From positions 124,001-188,000 of the forward strand of contig CAOLHI010001020.1 in assembly GCA_948474755.1 (NCBI GenBank): a stretch of 64,000 bases of DNA, in the 5' to 3' direction. The stretch comes from Ctenosaura bakeri. Taxonomy: Eukaryota; Chordata; Lepidosauria; Squamata; Iguanidae. This document shows, in pieces, positions 1-12,171 of the stretch; within the stretch, counting starts at the first letter, position 1, and every line of letters begins with the position of its first letter. Below the pieces are notes generated by a model. The model was not told where the DNA came from. It saw only the letters and a program-made list of their open reading frames with translations, and searched no databases. A program made the position numbers and the translations under genes.

Positions 1-531
1 GATAAGCAAAGAGGAAGTACAAAGGAAGAAAGTTCCTTCCTTGCAGTTGTCTGCCCGCCTCCCACTGTCTTTGTGGGTCCACCAGAGGAGTGTGGGATTA
101 AATATGGGTGTCACTTTGGTCACTGTATCAGATAACAATTTCAACAAATAGTAAGCTAAGCTTTTTTTAAAAAAAGACCAGCCCTATTTCCCTGGGTGGA
201 TCCATTTACCATTGCCTGGAAGAGCTGACTTGTTTGAGTCATCTTGAGCTGGCAGGCCCTACAGGCACCTTATCAAGGTGTGTTTTGTTTGCTCTAGACC
301 TATGTTTAGGTCAAATTGTGATCTGGATTAACCTAGGACAGTGACATATAGAAGATCTTACTCTAAGGTAGAGGACTGTCCCTTGGGGATTTCCATAAAG
401 AAATTAAACATTTCTACATGAGACTACATGATAAACTGAGTTAAATGATCTGACTGAAGAAATATTTTTACAGAAGCTAAATGGACAGAAACAAATAAAA
501 TGAAAAGATATTTTCTACACAAGCCACTCAC
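1..531 (-). other. SRPX: SRPX intron 3, 5' (donor-side) part
   Basis: The intron follows the exon 3 donor (GTGAGT read on the minus strand from 531) and runs out of the left edge. It is AT-rich, and I see no exon or recognisable repeat in it. Reading continues past the donor into an in-frame extension, but that is intronic read-through. Confidence 0.8.
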
Positions 532-723
532 GTTTGCACAAAACTTTCCCAGACCAGCGTTTGTCTGACTGACAGGTAAGCTGCTGAGGACCATGCAGTT
601 CATAACCCTTCTGACAACGAATGTCGCATTTTGTCCCCAAGACATTTTTATAATACCCTCCATGAGGGGTTCTGCAACTTGCATAGCCATATTTCACCTT
701 GATAGGAGAGCACCATGGTGTAT
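532..723 (-). CDS. SRPX: SRPX exon 3, first sushi (CCP) domain
   Basis: This is a 192-nt internal exon of SRPX, a secreted or cell-surface sushi-repeat protein. Its translation starts by completing the codon split with exon 2 (G|AT = Asp) and reads DTPWCSPIKVKYG, then YYKNVLGTKCDIRCQKGYEL, and ends around LTCQSDKRWSGKVLCK. This is the first CCP/sushi module. The cysteines (WCSP, ASC, CDIRC, LTC, VLC) and the conserved RW(S) before the last cysteine are in the usual places. It closely matches human SRPX around CDIRCQKGYELHG as I remember it. The acceptor is a pyrimidine-rich tract ending CCAG at 727-724 and the donor is GTGAGT at 531-526. Both boundaries are phase 1, as is usual for sushi exons. 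The remaining sushi, HYR and C-terminal exons lie left of the window. SRPX is usually described as a tumour-suppressor-like or apoptosis-linked secreted protein; nothing here adds to that. Confidence 0.95.
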
Positions 724-2064
724 CTGGTAAAAGGAAGCAAAATGGGCATACATTAGAAGAAAAAAATTAAATATATAAAGCAATGGAATAAGTTTAACTG
801 TGGGGCTAGATTGAAATTTATTGAGAATACAGTATTACAATAGAAAAAAGGTATGTTGTAAGAACATGTGATTTTCCCTCCAAAGTTATTACAGCAAAGG
901 TAAGTTGTTTTCTGTGTATGAATTGTAAATTACATTTTGAATTCTATTTTGCACTGAAATCTTGAACCTTTAAAATCAAGAACTGGCACTGGAGTGATGG
1001 GATGACGATTCCCTGCTTCATTTAATGTTTGTAGGTTAAGTCTGCCACCGTGTGGACAGTTAGAAAGATTAGAGGTCCCCCACCCCCAGAAAGAAAACTG
1101 ACAGCTAAATTCAAACCTATTGTGAATGGAAAGGATGCAAGCCTGTACTCGCGTATCACTAAAATCAGTGCAACTTATGTCAGAGTAAACCTGTCTAGCC
1201 CTCTTTTATTACTCTCTTACCTCACAGAATTTCTTGTAGAACAAAGAGCTACAACAGGGCTGTGTACTTTCTGTTAAAAAAAAAAACCCTCTGCAATTGA
1301 TTCAATTCTTCTTAAAAAAATGTTTCTACAATCTGCTATTTTAATTCTTTCTGTTTAAAATTAGTAATCTTACATGCTTAATTTTAAGCTCCTTGACCAA
1401 GCAATAACATAAAATGTGATTCTGGGTGCACAACAGCAAATGTACATGTCATAGTTACCCAGCTGGATTCGTGTGCTAATAATGCTGATACAATTCAAGC
1501 AATTACATTTATTGAAGACCACGAGTAGCAATATGCCATAGAAATACATTTTTCACATATGCCCAGTGTCACGTTTAAAACTAAGCCACAGAGACACGCA
1601 CACAGGAAAAGAGTGAAGCGTGCAAGAGAGAATACATATGTGAGAGGGGAAAAGTAGGTAAAGATTCTCCTGTAGTTTGCAAACTGAGTATCTAAGTGTG
1701 AGGTGAGGTCAGGGAAGCTGTAACACAGCGTAGCTGCAAAATGTTAACAATCCTTCAGTGTTTGGCTTAAAGGCAGGACTGCAAGTATGATTTAGGACTG
1801 TAATTCCCCCAAATCACTTCTCACTGGTCATGTCGGTTAGGATTGATGGGAGTTGATGTCCAATAACATTTGGAGGGCTGCCATGATTTACTGGCCTTGA
1901 CTCTGTAAAACTTGTGCACTTGCAGAGTGGATTGATGAAGTACTTACTACTGGACACTGCAGATACAAACATATCAGATGTGGGAAAATAGGGATCCATT
2001 CAATGAAGAATTCAATGAAGAATATATCAACATTCCTGCTTACTACAGCTATATATTCTTCCTG

Positions 2065-2302
2065 GAGAGGCAGCACTGTGCAGTGGTTTGAGCACTGGAC
2101 TATGAATAAAGACCAGGGTTTGAATCCCAAATCAGCTATGGAAACCCACTGGGTGATCCTGAGCAGGTCACACTCTCTCAGCCTTAGGGGAAGGCAAAGG
2201 CATCTTCCCTCTGAACAAGTCTTGCCAGGAAAACTCCATGACAGATTTGCCTTGGGGTCATCATAAGTCAGAAACAACTTGAAGGCAGACATCAACAATA
2301 AT
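2065..2302 (+). repeat. tRNA-derived saurian SINE
   Basis: The tRNA-like head (GTGCAGTGGTTTGAGCACTG, then GGGTTTGAATCCC as B box) is followed by the body AAACCCACTGGGTGATCCT and the tail region AGTCAGAAACAACTTGAAGG, ending in a CAACAA run. This is the common lizard tRNA SINE layout. Approximate target duplication: ATATATTCTTCCTG on the left and ATATACTTCCTG on the right. Confidence 0.8.
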
Positions 2303-3892
2303 ATACTTCCTGATATTTTTTTTAACGCTTGAGAGCTCAAAAATATTGGACAGCTTTCTCTATACAGCTTCTATTGTATCTCGGAACAGAACACAATTTT
2401 CAATTGACAGGAGACATGGGAAAACAAATCTTACAGGTGAGCATGTGTGTCACACGCACACACATACACACACACACGCCAGGAAAGTCAGCTAAGATAA
2501 GTTTTTGAAGTCATATTAAAAAGATTAGGTGAAAGACACCTTTCTACATCCTGAAGATGGGTTCATACATTGACTACTCTTTATACTACTTGCATTGCAG
2601 AGCAAAAGTGAAAACTAAACCCAAATTTATTCTTCCTCTTGTGCAACTTCTTGTCCAAGCAAAAGCACAAGGACTAGTCTAGTAGTCTTCTAAGAATGTG
2701 TGGGCCAATGCTACCATGCATTTTCTTCTGTATGTGGTTCAGTTAGGCAGTTGTGGGAGCCGCACAGCAGATTTCTTACAGTACAGTGTCACCGTATTAT
2801 GAGGGATTGTGCTACGGTATAAGATACGTGGAGAATAAAGAAGATAAATATTTTATTTATTTATTTATTATATTTATATGCTGCCTTTCTCCCAGAGTGG
2901 ATGAAAAGTGGCTTCCAAAAGGTTAAAGATATTACTAAAACAATTAAAAACATTTAAAAAACCATACAATTATAAAGGCTACGATGGGCCATAAATAGTA
3001 CTGCAAAAAGATTATACAAAATCCTGTGCAAAAGCTTATGCAAGCTGAAAAATCCATCTGAATTTGGATCACTTTTCTCATACATTGTCTTCTGATGAAT
3101 CAGAAACAGCCCTTCTGTCAAAAAAAAAGGAGCTAATAAGAACCAGCTGAAGGGCACCTGTGAATCCAGGTTACAGTACTATCTGAAAAACAAACAAAAC
3201 TTCCACATACACTGGTTATTTCAATTTACAAAACCCCTCCCTCCCCAAGAGCAGTTTTACTTATTACATTTCTGGACCTGTCTACTGAAACTTAATACAT
3301 TGAGACTTAAAACTGGGTCAAACTTTTTTAAATGTTTTATTCTCCAATCTTAGAAGCTCAGAATTTGGTTTCAGGCACAGGCAGTGCTGTCATTTCTGGG
3401 ACAAATCTTCCTCTTCCACGTCAGGTGCGCAGGTGAGTTTCAGAAGGATTTTAACAACATGACAAGCCAGGTCTGCTCCAGCCCCTCTGTATGCTGTTAC
3501 ACAGACTATGTGTACTTTCCTAACCAAGTCAAGGAGGCAGAAATTGTATACTACTGTCCACCTGGAAACCACTTTACCCAATATACTGCTAAAGATGAAC
3601 TATAGGATCAAAAGGAGGGTGTGTTCACATACAACACCAAGTGTTTGAGAGAGCCAGGAAATGACAGAATACTGACAGGGCAGTAATTATTTTTTTCCAA
3701 GGACTGACATTAAATATATGCCCATTGGATACATCTATTTCTTTCCTAGAAACCTGCCAAGGACTAGCAGGCAATCACTAATTTTTGAGTAGCACTGACT
3801 TACAACACAGTATTCTTTTCTGTGGCTGGGATCTTTTGGGGAAGCTTGCTTATCCTAAGTGTTCTCATTGAGGAGCCTGCCATCAACTGTTG

Positions 3893-4125
3893 GAAGAGGA
3901 ATTATAGCTCAGTGGTAGAAGCACTTGCTTTGCATGAAAAAGCTGCCAGATTCAATATTTTAAATCACTTGAAAAGGGCATTTATCTTCTATACAACATC
4001 GCTTTGGAGCAATCTGCACTCCCATCCCCACACATATGAGTGATACAGGTTAGATATAATAGAAGGACCCCAACTCAGTGGTAGAGCTTGCATGTAAAAG
4101 GTCTCAGGTTCACATCACGGCTTCT
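3893..4125 (+). repeat. Two degenerate tRNA-like SINE fragments
   Basis: Two copies of a tRNA-like motif occur about 170 bp apart. One has CTCAGTGGTAGAAGCACTTG followed by CTTTGCATG; the other has CTCAGTGGTAGAGC followed by AAAAGGTCTCAGGTTCA. They resemble the A and B boxes of a tRNA-derived SINE. Neither folds into a complete tRNA with matching acceptor arms, so I do not call a tRNA gene. Confidence 0.5.
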
Positions 4126-4219
4126 CTAGTTAAAATGACCAGGGAGCAGGCAGCGAGGACCTTGGAGGCCTGATGTAGCCGACAATGGACTATCACAAGA
4201 TTTTTAAAACAGGCATTTG

Positions 4220-4480
4220 GCAATTAATTGATTGTACGGAAATATCTTTTAATGGGATGTATATCCTGTATTTTTATTTTCAGGTTGTTTGGTTTTTAAA
4301 CTGCTTTTATATAGTTTCAAATTAGTGGAGCTTTAATAGGATAGTTTATTTAACCGTTTTTATTTTTTTCAAAAAATAATTATTGTCTTTTATATGTACT
4401 TTGTTCTAATCTGTATTGTAACCCACCTTGGGTCCCATGTTGAGAGAAAGGTGGGATATAAAAATACACAGATGAAATAC
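4220..4480 (+). repeat. L2-type LINE 3' tail, degraded
   Basis: A T-rich 3'-UTR-like stretch is followed by the typical terminus (AACCCACCTTGGGTCCC, then AGAAAGGTGGGATATAAAAA). Similar termini appear near 2.86-2.9 kb (reverse), 6.43-6.5 kb and 44.4 kb. Only the tail is left and no reading frame survives. Confidence 0.55.
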
Positions 4481-4675
4481 ATAAGCATTGAATGTTGTCC
4501 ATGTGCTCCTGCTGCAAGTGTGAGGCACTGAACAAACGATGGGCCTTTGGTTTGTTTATTGTGATATCTAAACCCAGCACGCTGCCTTCATTCTCCCACA
4601 ACAAGCCAGAGTACTAATTTGTTCTTGGTTTATTTTTCTCGCTTGTCAAAGGGGAAATAAGCAACATTATTGGGG

Positions 4676-4790
4676 GTCAATTCACACTGTACAATTATAG
4701 TGCTGTATTCCACTTTAACTACCATGGCAACATCCTATGCAATCCTGGGGTTTGTAGTTTGGTGAAGCACTAGAGCTCTTTGGTTGAGAA
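4676..4790. repeat. Palindromic MITE family, diverged copy
   Basis: It shares the TATAGTGCTGTATTCCACTT and CAATCCTGGGGTTTGTAGTT segments with the palindromic elements at 15785, 17425, 33029, 40472 and 41582. The right half is mostly lost. Confidence 0.5.
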
Positions 4791-6301
4791 TTCCAATATC
4801 CTTTCCAAATAAAAATGGTTCAAATCTGCCACAGACTGAAGAGTTTCTTGAAGTGCGGTACATCCTGTACAGATAATGCAATTGCATTATAAGCTTTTTA
4901 AAAAAATTCCAAACACACTTCTAAAAATGTCTCTTATCAGGAACAAATATGGAGTGAAGAAGAGAAAACAATGTTTTCATAGCTTCCATGTCACATCATG
5001 TCACATCATTATCGGTACATCTTAAAAAGAGAAGTTCCCCTTTCTCATAGCACATCAATATTCAGAAAGAAAATAGCAGAGTTAGTATAGTTTGAAACAA
5101 ATACGTTTTGACTATGCTTTATCCTGCCTTTTTTTAAAGATAAGAGAGTGACTTTGTTCAAACATCATTCTACCCAACTGCCAACGTCTATAGCACTCCA
5201 TCGAGCTGGCAGCATATATACTTACTACTACTTCTTTTCCTTCCTTTTTCTCTTCTTTTTCAAATATGGCAGGCAATCTTTATATTTTCCTTGTAACTAT
5301 GCTACTTTATAAATGGTATTTAGATATAATGTGTAGGAACATTTGAAACTTATTTGGCCATTGGATGTTTCATACTATGGGCACATATCATGAATGTTCA
5401 TACTATGGATGCATACAGCTGTTGGGACTGCCAACAAAAATGGTACAATGTATTTTCTTATGCTCTTATTCCCACCCAACTAGCCATACTCTCCTCCAGG
5501 CCATGACTGTACATTCTCTATCTCATTCCAGTTTTTTTTCCCCCTGTGACACTCAACTCTCCGTAGCTACTGAATATACTGGAAAGATTTTTCTTTTATT
5601 TCTTCAGACCTCAGTACACCAATAACTTCCTCTTGTTTCTGAGTGCTCCTGTTTTATTTCATTTCTGTCAGCACTTGCCACTTGAGTTGGATATTTGAAG
5701 GAATGAATATCATATTACATAAATGGCATGGCAGCATCATCCCACTCTTCCTTTCAGTTTCAGAGATAACTATAGTTAGTGTTAGGCTTTCACCAGTGTT
5801 TTGATTAACCACCATTAGAACAAATCACAGTTTGCACAGCTAGAACTATCTGTTAAATGTAGTGCTAGCAAGAATGACATGTCAATACAGCCATTTAATT
5901 AAACATCTTTGCAGAGTATGACACCTCTTTACTCCCAAATTTACAACCTAATACTATAAATAAGAAGTTTGTTTAACTTACTCTTATTGACAGGTACTGT
6001 GCTTTGTCTACATTTAGTCAGATATTTATATTCTTCACAAAATTATCATCATGGCTTATATGGTCAAGGGATATAAAAGCAATTAAAAATATTTTTAAAT
6101 CCATATTATGAGCAAAATCTTTAAAAAGCAATGTAAAATCATATGAGGGGAATTTAAAACAAAGGCACAGAAAAACAAACAGGGATCAAAGTGACATTCA
6201 GGTAAGTGTCTCTGCAAACTTTGCTGACATGAGTAATCTAGATCTAAGGTTCCACCTGAAGAAAAAAAGATTTATTCATAGTTACTACTCACTGCAGATT
6301 A

Positions 6302-6605
6302 ATGACACCAGGTACTGACTTAGGTGATGAATACATATGCAACCAACAAGTGCCAGTTTGTTTTCCTTTACTTTACTTTTGTAGCACAATAACCGTATTT
6401 TGTACATGCACAGTACTGAGCATCTACATCCTGAGCCCCCTACTAGCTGCCCTGGGTCCCATACTGGGAGAAAAGAGGGACATTAAAAACATACATACAT
6501 GCATACTTCAAGTGGTAGCAATGCTAATTAATTCCATTTCAATGCCAGGTTACATAACAAATTGTGGAGAAGTCAAACTGGATACAAGAGATTTGAAATT
6601 ATGTA
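6302..6605 (+). repeat. Possible Tc1/mariner-like remnant with L2 tail inserted
   Basis: The left part (GGTACTGACTTAGGTGATGA ... CAACAAGTGCCAGTTTG) and right part (AATGCCAGGTTACATAACAA ... GTGGAGAAGTCAA) resemble the ends of the Tc1-like element at 54410-54626. Between them at about 6430-6500 is an L2-like tail. The copy is strongly diverged and its termini are uncertain. Confidence 0.35.
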
Positions 6606-9057
6606 TTTGAGTTATAAATCATGTTTTTTCCTCACTTGATGTCATGAATAAGTTTTATTTAATACATATTTTTTCTTCCCTGATTTTTGATCCTCCTATG
6701 AATCAATAAAGCTGCTTTCAATACAATAAATTTAGCTTCATGCATCTGTAATTAAATAGAAAAAAGAAGAGAAGAATAAAGATATATACATAAGCAAATT
6801 AATATTTGAGTGAAAGTACTACTGAATTTCTGTATATAGATAAAAAGTACATCAAAAATATTTATTTTATTTAGACCATATTGGAAATTCTTTCAAATTT
6901 TAGACAATAACATACACTACTTCAAAGTGTAACAATGTAACAAACTGATCTGCATGTTCATAGATGGGATTCCATAAACAGAATCAGAATTCAAATTAAT
7001 ATCAATATCAATTAATATTAACATAATGAATATCAATCAGTGTTATCATAATGATAACACTATGATCAAGAGCTGTTAATTAGGATGATCAAAACAATGT
7101 ACCTTGGAGTTTAGAGCATTCCTAAGCAACCCACTGAAAACAACCTATTGAGTCAATCAACAAGAAATCTGCAATTGACCCATGCAAGAGACACTCAGTG
7201 CAAATTGATTCACCACACACCTTCAATTTTTGGCAGGAGCACAGTTACAAGGGGTGGGGGAACAAGGGCACTGTACTTCATTAAGAATTCTGCCTTCCCC
7301 ATGAAGTTCTCCTTCAGTGCCCAAATGGCTAGCATTTCACAGCATGAAACACTAAAACCTGTTAAAACACTGAAATGGTTGAAAAACTGTTAAAAATGAG
7401 AACGCCTACCTTTGCTGTGTTCGCATTCCCTTTGTCACCTTTCCCACACCTTTTCTTTGGATGCTTACCAGTAAACTGTATTTCTAAATGGTCAGCTGAA
7501 GTTTTAAGTCTCCACAGTGCCAGAAATTTGGGGACTCAACAAAAATTGCATGGGATGGGGATAAAATGGGATGAAATTCTTACTGGAGGGGTAATGCCCT
7601 CATTTTGCTTCCCCCATACCTACACCCTTGATCTTTGGTAAGATGGTTAAACAGCTCTTACTGTGATGTACCTTTATTTTGTTGTACTTTGCACTTCCTT
7701 TTATCTCTCAAAGGGCACCTCTGCAATTCTCTGTGCTTATTCTGAAGGTCAAAGCAGATTTTACTTTAAAGATATAGCTGCCAGCTATGTCTTCTTCTCT
7801 GTTATATTCTAAAAGGAAGTGCAGGAGAGCCAACCCAGAATGGGATCCTTGCAAGGGGAACAGACAGCAACTTTAAAACCCATATTCACCTGCTGTGGTG
7901 CTGTCTGCCACAGTAAGCCTTTGCACTGGGACCCCTGCACTTACTCTAGAGCAGGTGTGGGCAGCTCTCCACGACTGCAACTTTCATTATCTCTCACCAC
8001 TGCTTATACAGGGTAGGGTTAACTGAAGTGCTGTCCAAAACCAGCGGTGTCTTCAAAGTACTTCCTTTGTTCTCAGTCTGGGTGAAAGGAAGGCATAAAG
8101 ACAGGTGTGCTGGGGAACAAAAGGGCTAAATCCAGGCAAGGTTAGAGGAGTGACAGCTTGCAGACCTTGCTACTTGTGATGGGAAGCACCCATTCATAAA
8201 AGGGATATGCCTGCTTTGATATGATGCTTCTGAGATAACTGCTGTAGATTAACCACAGCTGTTGGCAATACCTAGGAATGTTTAGTTCTCCCAGTTCCAT
8301 CTGGTAAGAAGGCTGTGAGTTTTATAGGCCGTAATTCTATTTTTGCCAATGGTCCAAAAAGGCAGTGGGAAGATAAGGAAGAAAGTTGCTTCCCAGGCCA
8401 GAGAAAGTCAGTTGGCAGAGCAGCCTAGGCTCTTGATAGAGATGGATTTTTCTACCATTCTGCATCACCCACAACCATTTTACCCTTCTTTTGCTGTCAG
8501 ACTATGGTTGTCCGCTGTGTTGGTATAGTTATCCCAGCTATCAAGATCAGAATCATCATCTTATTTGGTTATGAGCACCATCACCCATCTTTTCTACAAC
8601 CGAGAAAAAATATTTCAAAGATCTCAATGTGAGACAACTCTCTTTCAATGTGTTCATGTTCATATTTTAGACACTTGAGCTTGCAGCATAGAAAACTTAC
8701 ATAATTCAGTATTAACATATCCACCTTAAAGAAAATGGATATCTCTCTCATTTATCTCTCATTTATCAGTGCTGGAAAATATTTCATTCTTTGATTCACT
8801 GATACCAAATTTCCTTACAATAGTTCCGAACACTGCCTTCTTAATAAAGGCTATGAGATTACATCTGTATATTTAGAATAACATGGCTATTAATAATTAC
8901 ACTTTCCATATGAGGTGAGGGGAAGAAGACCATTATTTCAGAAAAATCTTTTTTTTTAAAATCAAGCTCATATACTCCTATTTCAATACATTATTAACAG
9001 CTGCAGATCACAAACATAACTTCTCTGTATGTTTTTGTTGTTGTTATATAATGTATG

Positions 9058-9120
9058 AAAGGGAGGAAGGGAGAGAGAGAAAGAAAGCAAGAAAGAAAGC
9101 AAGAAAGAAAGAGACAGAAG
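9058..9120. repeat. Purine (GAAA/GGAA) microsatellite
   Basis: An almost pure purine stretch of GGAAGG, GAGA and AAGAAAGC/AAGAAAG units lies in SRPX intron 2. It is simple sequence with no coding meaning. Confidence 0.9.
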
Positions 9121-10345
9121 GAGCTTATGTTTCATTAGCATGAGTTAGCTGCTTGATCTCTTCATGATTCTTGATGCAAACTAACTGAGAGTAGTGCCTG
9201 AAGTACTGTCATTTAACAGGAAAAAGAGGGAGAAAATCTGGCTGCTTTAAAGTTGTGTTAATTCAAGTACACTTCCATTACAATCCATAGCTCTCTCCAC
9301 ATACTCTCAGCAGAGGATAAACCAGTGATATTGGTAAATGCAGACTCCAGGCAATGTGCAGCACCTGGAACTCTGTTTTGCAGCTCCCAAGGCCCCTTCC
9401 CAAAGATCCTCAAAACCTCCAGTCCCCCGTTTTTAAAAAAGGCTGAATTTTCAGCCAAAATTCCACCTAAATTGCCACAAAATGTGCGCCTCCTTTATCC
9501 CCACAATCCCTAGGAAATACACAAAAATCAGATGTTTTAGCTGTTTTTGGCTGAATCCCAGAACCAGAAGTGGTATGATATCACTTCTGGTTTTGATGGT
9601 CTGGCCTTTGGGAGAGGGTGGGAGGAAATGGCTCAAGTGTAGTCACAGTGGTGATCCCCCACATCAGACAACCTGGTGGAAATTGGTATAAATTACAAGG
9701 TTTACAAACATTCTGTGTGGCATATACAACATGCCGTGAGCTTTATGGTTATAACTTGTGCAAAATATCAATCAGTTTCCTGCTTCCATTCTGAAAAGGC
9801 TCATTCTAATCTCTATCCTGCATTCACATGGTGTGTGTATGTGAATGTATTTCAGAATCATAATGGATTGTTATACCTACCACGTCCATTACGTATACTG
9901 CTGTACAAAACTAGAATATATAATGCTGTAGAGGAGATGTTTATATGTCATTTCCAAGACTACTAAACAGAGAAAATATGTGCAAGTTAAAAAAAATAAC
10001 ATAGAAAAGCAGTGATAATGTACATCTGAATGAAAAATACCACATGTGAACTGTACACAATCATATTTTATGAGTAGCAAACTATTAAAAGTGCTTTCAA
10101 CATTTTATAGAAAGGCAGGCTATAAATGTTGAAAAAATATTTTTATGGATTAAACAAACAAATTTGGATGGGGTATCATAAGTGCAGATTGCACAACTAC
10201 ATCTACTCACAGCATACAATAACAGAAATTGCGCCAAAAGTGTGCAGTACAGACATACCCTAAGGCGTCATGCTTGGAAGCAGGAAAAGAAAAAAGCTCT
10301 CTTGGCAACAGATGATCCTCATTAGTATATAAGCAAAGCATTCAC

Positions 10346-10405
10346 CTTTATATCTATTGCGTGCATACACATCTTCATCATCTTCTAGGGGTGAATATCC
10401 TGATC
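10346..10405 (-). CDS. SRPX: SRPX exon 2, short linker before sushi 1
   Basis: A 60-nt exon encodes the acidic linker between signal peptide and first sushi module: (G)SGYSPLEDDEDVY followed by ARNRYK. This lines up with human SRPX around SPLEDDE...RYK. The acceptor TTGTATTGTAG ends at 10406 and the donor GTGAAT starts at 10345. The first two bases complete a glycine codon with the last G of exon 1, and the final G begins the aspartate codon completed by exon 3. The exon is therefore phase 1 on both sides, and skipping it would keep the frame. The reading frame around it (10260-10577) is otherwise intronic. Confidence 0.93.
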
Positions 10406-11756
10406 CTACAATACAAAACAAAAGAAAAACAACTGCAGCAAAAAAGGAAATACAATACATTGGAAAAGCATAAGGAAAGTTCTTGCAAAGATGAGCAAAG
10501 GGGGGACTGGGATGTAACGAACATCCTAAAGCGAAATAAATTGCATAAGCATTCATGTTTCTAAGAATTTGCAGCAAAATCAGTTTATAGTGAAATCAGT
10601 CAAACTATGGATCCAAAGATGTCTAAAGAGAATGTTTCCCAATATATAACGGATCAAGGAATTTTACCAATCATCTTGTGGGTAACATCTGTTATAAACT
10701 GAGGTCTTGCAAGTCTCAAGAAAGATTTCACTATAAGACCGTTGAAGAGATGCAAGTGAATGTACCAGCCATCATAGCAATCAGCTGTAGAAGCAGAATT
10801 CAGATATAACAACCATTCTATGTTTGTGTGGCTCTGCTTAATCAAAGATATTCAACATCACCTAATAAGCTAAAATGATTGTTACATCAATTTTACCATA
10901 ATGCTATTTTGGCCAATCAAAATAGCATCTTCTATAATTACTAAAGGTAAACAAATTTACAAAATATAGCTTACCTGCATGGGTTTGAAACATCATAATG
11001 CAAATGTCTAACACTACCTAACAGACAGTCTTCACTCTGATTAACAAATCATAATGTGCTAATGAAAGCAATCCTTTCAGTATTGGACTGTATACGGGGA
11101 AAACAATGACATACTGAGGCAAGAAAATCAAATCTCCCATATCTATCACCCAGGTCATCCTTGATTGACAGGATCCATATACATATAACTCTGCAGCAGA
11201 TGATCAATATCATGGATAGGCAACTCTTTTCTTTGGCAAGTGTTTTCATATAAAGAATCTCTTGTGCATCAGGATCTTTATAATCAGCTCCAACATGCAA
11301 GGAGCCATGGTGCCAGGCTATCATCAAATTCTACTGCCACACACCACTCAAGTAGCTAAGTACCTTGTGTCTTCTCAGAAACATTCCAGGTATCCTACAG
11401 TGTAATGACTAATGACCAATGGTAGAAAAGCTGCTCTCCATGTGCCCTCCATTACCATCCAGTTCCTATCATGTGCCTCCACAGAGGAATGATAGACACA
11501 GTTTAAGGAAGGTTCTTAGCTCTTGGAGAGCAACAACTAGAGTCAACAAGCCTACATGCTGGTAGGTGCGCGGAGGCTTCTCTGCAGACAAATCAGTGGG
11601 TTTCCAGAGGGAAAGATGCTATAAGTATATGGTACTAAACACAGTAGCATATCATGTATATTTCCAGCAGAACTGCCTAGAACAGTGTATTAAAAGACAC
11701 ACATTTCACCTGGCTATCAAAACCTTACAGCTAACTTAGGAATAGGATCACCACTG

Positions 11757-11975
11757 GAGCCAATGTGGTATAGTGGTTTGAGTGTTGGAGTACGATTGAG
11801 AGGGCAGGGTACAAATCTCCACTTGGCCATGGAAACCCACCTTGGACAAGTCACACCGTGAGCCTCAGATGAAGGCAAGGCAACTCCCCTCTGAACAATT
11901 CTTGCTAAGAAAACCCAGTGACAACATTGCCTTATGGTCATCACATGTGAGAAGTGACTTGAAGGCACACAACAA
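11757..11975 (+). repeat. tRNA-derived SINE with intact 15-bp target duplication
   Basis: The head (GTGGTATAGTGGTTTGAGTG) and body (GGAAACCCACCTTGGACAAG) end at GACTTGAAGGCACACAACAA. It is flanked by perfect direct repeats ATAGGATCACCACTG at 11742-11756 and 11976-11990. The exact target-site duplication fixes both ends and shows LINE-mediated insertion. Confidence 0.92.
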
Positions 11976-12171
11976 ATAGGATCACCACTGCCTATTTTGT
12001 TTTCTTTCAGCTTTTATTGTTAAGATGTGCAGTAGTGGAAAAGGCAAACATCCAGACCTCTATAAAATCTCTAATAAAATCAGAATAAAACCTATGGCCA
12101 GGATCCTGTAGTGCCAAACTGATTGCACAACACACTGTAGAGTGAATAGCTTTATACTCTCCACCTACCAC

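Larger units (their letters stand above)
724..10345 (-). other. SRPX: SRPX intron 2 (about 9.6 kb)
   Basis: The intron lies between two exons whose split codon joins correctly (AAA G|AT = K D). It is AT-rich and holds repeats listed separately: a tRNA-SINE near 2.1 kb, tRNA-like fragments near 3.9-4.1 kb, an L2-type 3' tail near 4.2-4.5 kb, a palindromic MITE fragment near 4.7 kb, a possible Tc1-like element near 6.3 kb and a GA microsatellite near 9.06 kb. A stretch at about 9.32-9.64 kb resembles the inside of a hAT-type element. Short open frames in it have no recognisable domain. I see no further exon. Confidence 0.8.

Noticed and set aside
3384..3605. Cysteine-containing 73-codon plus-strand frame
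   Set aside because: I recognise no family. It lies within an SRPX intron on the opposite strand, without convincing splice or promoter signals.
3893..3960. tRNA-like sequence with A- and B-box motifs
   Set aside because: It lacks complementary acceptor arms and a proper anticodon stem. It fits a SINE-derived fragment better than a tRNA gene.
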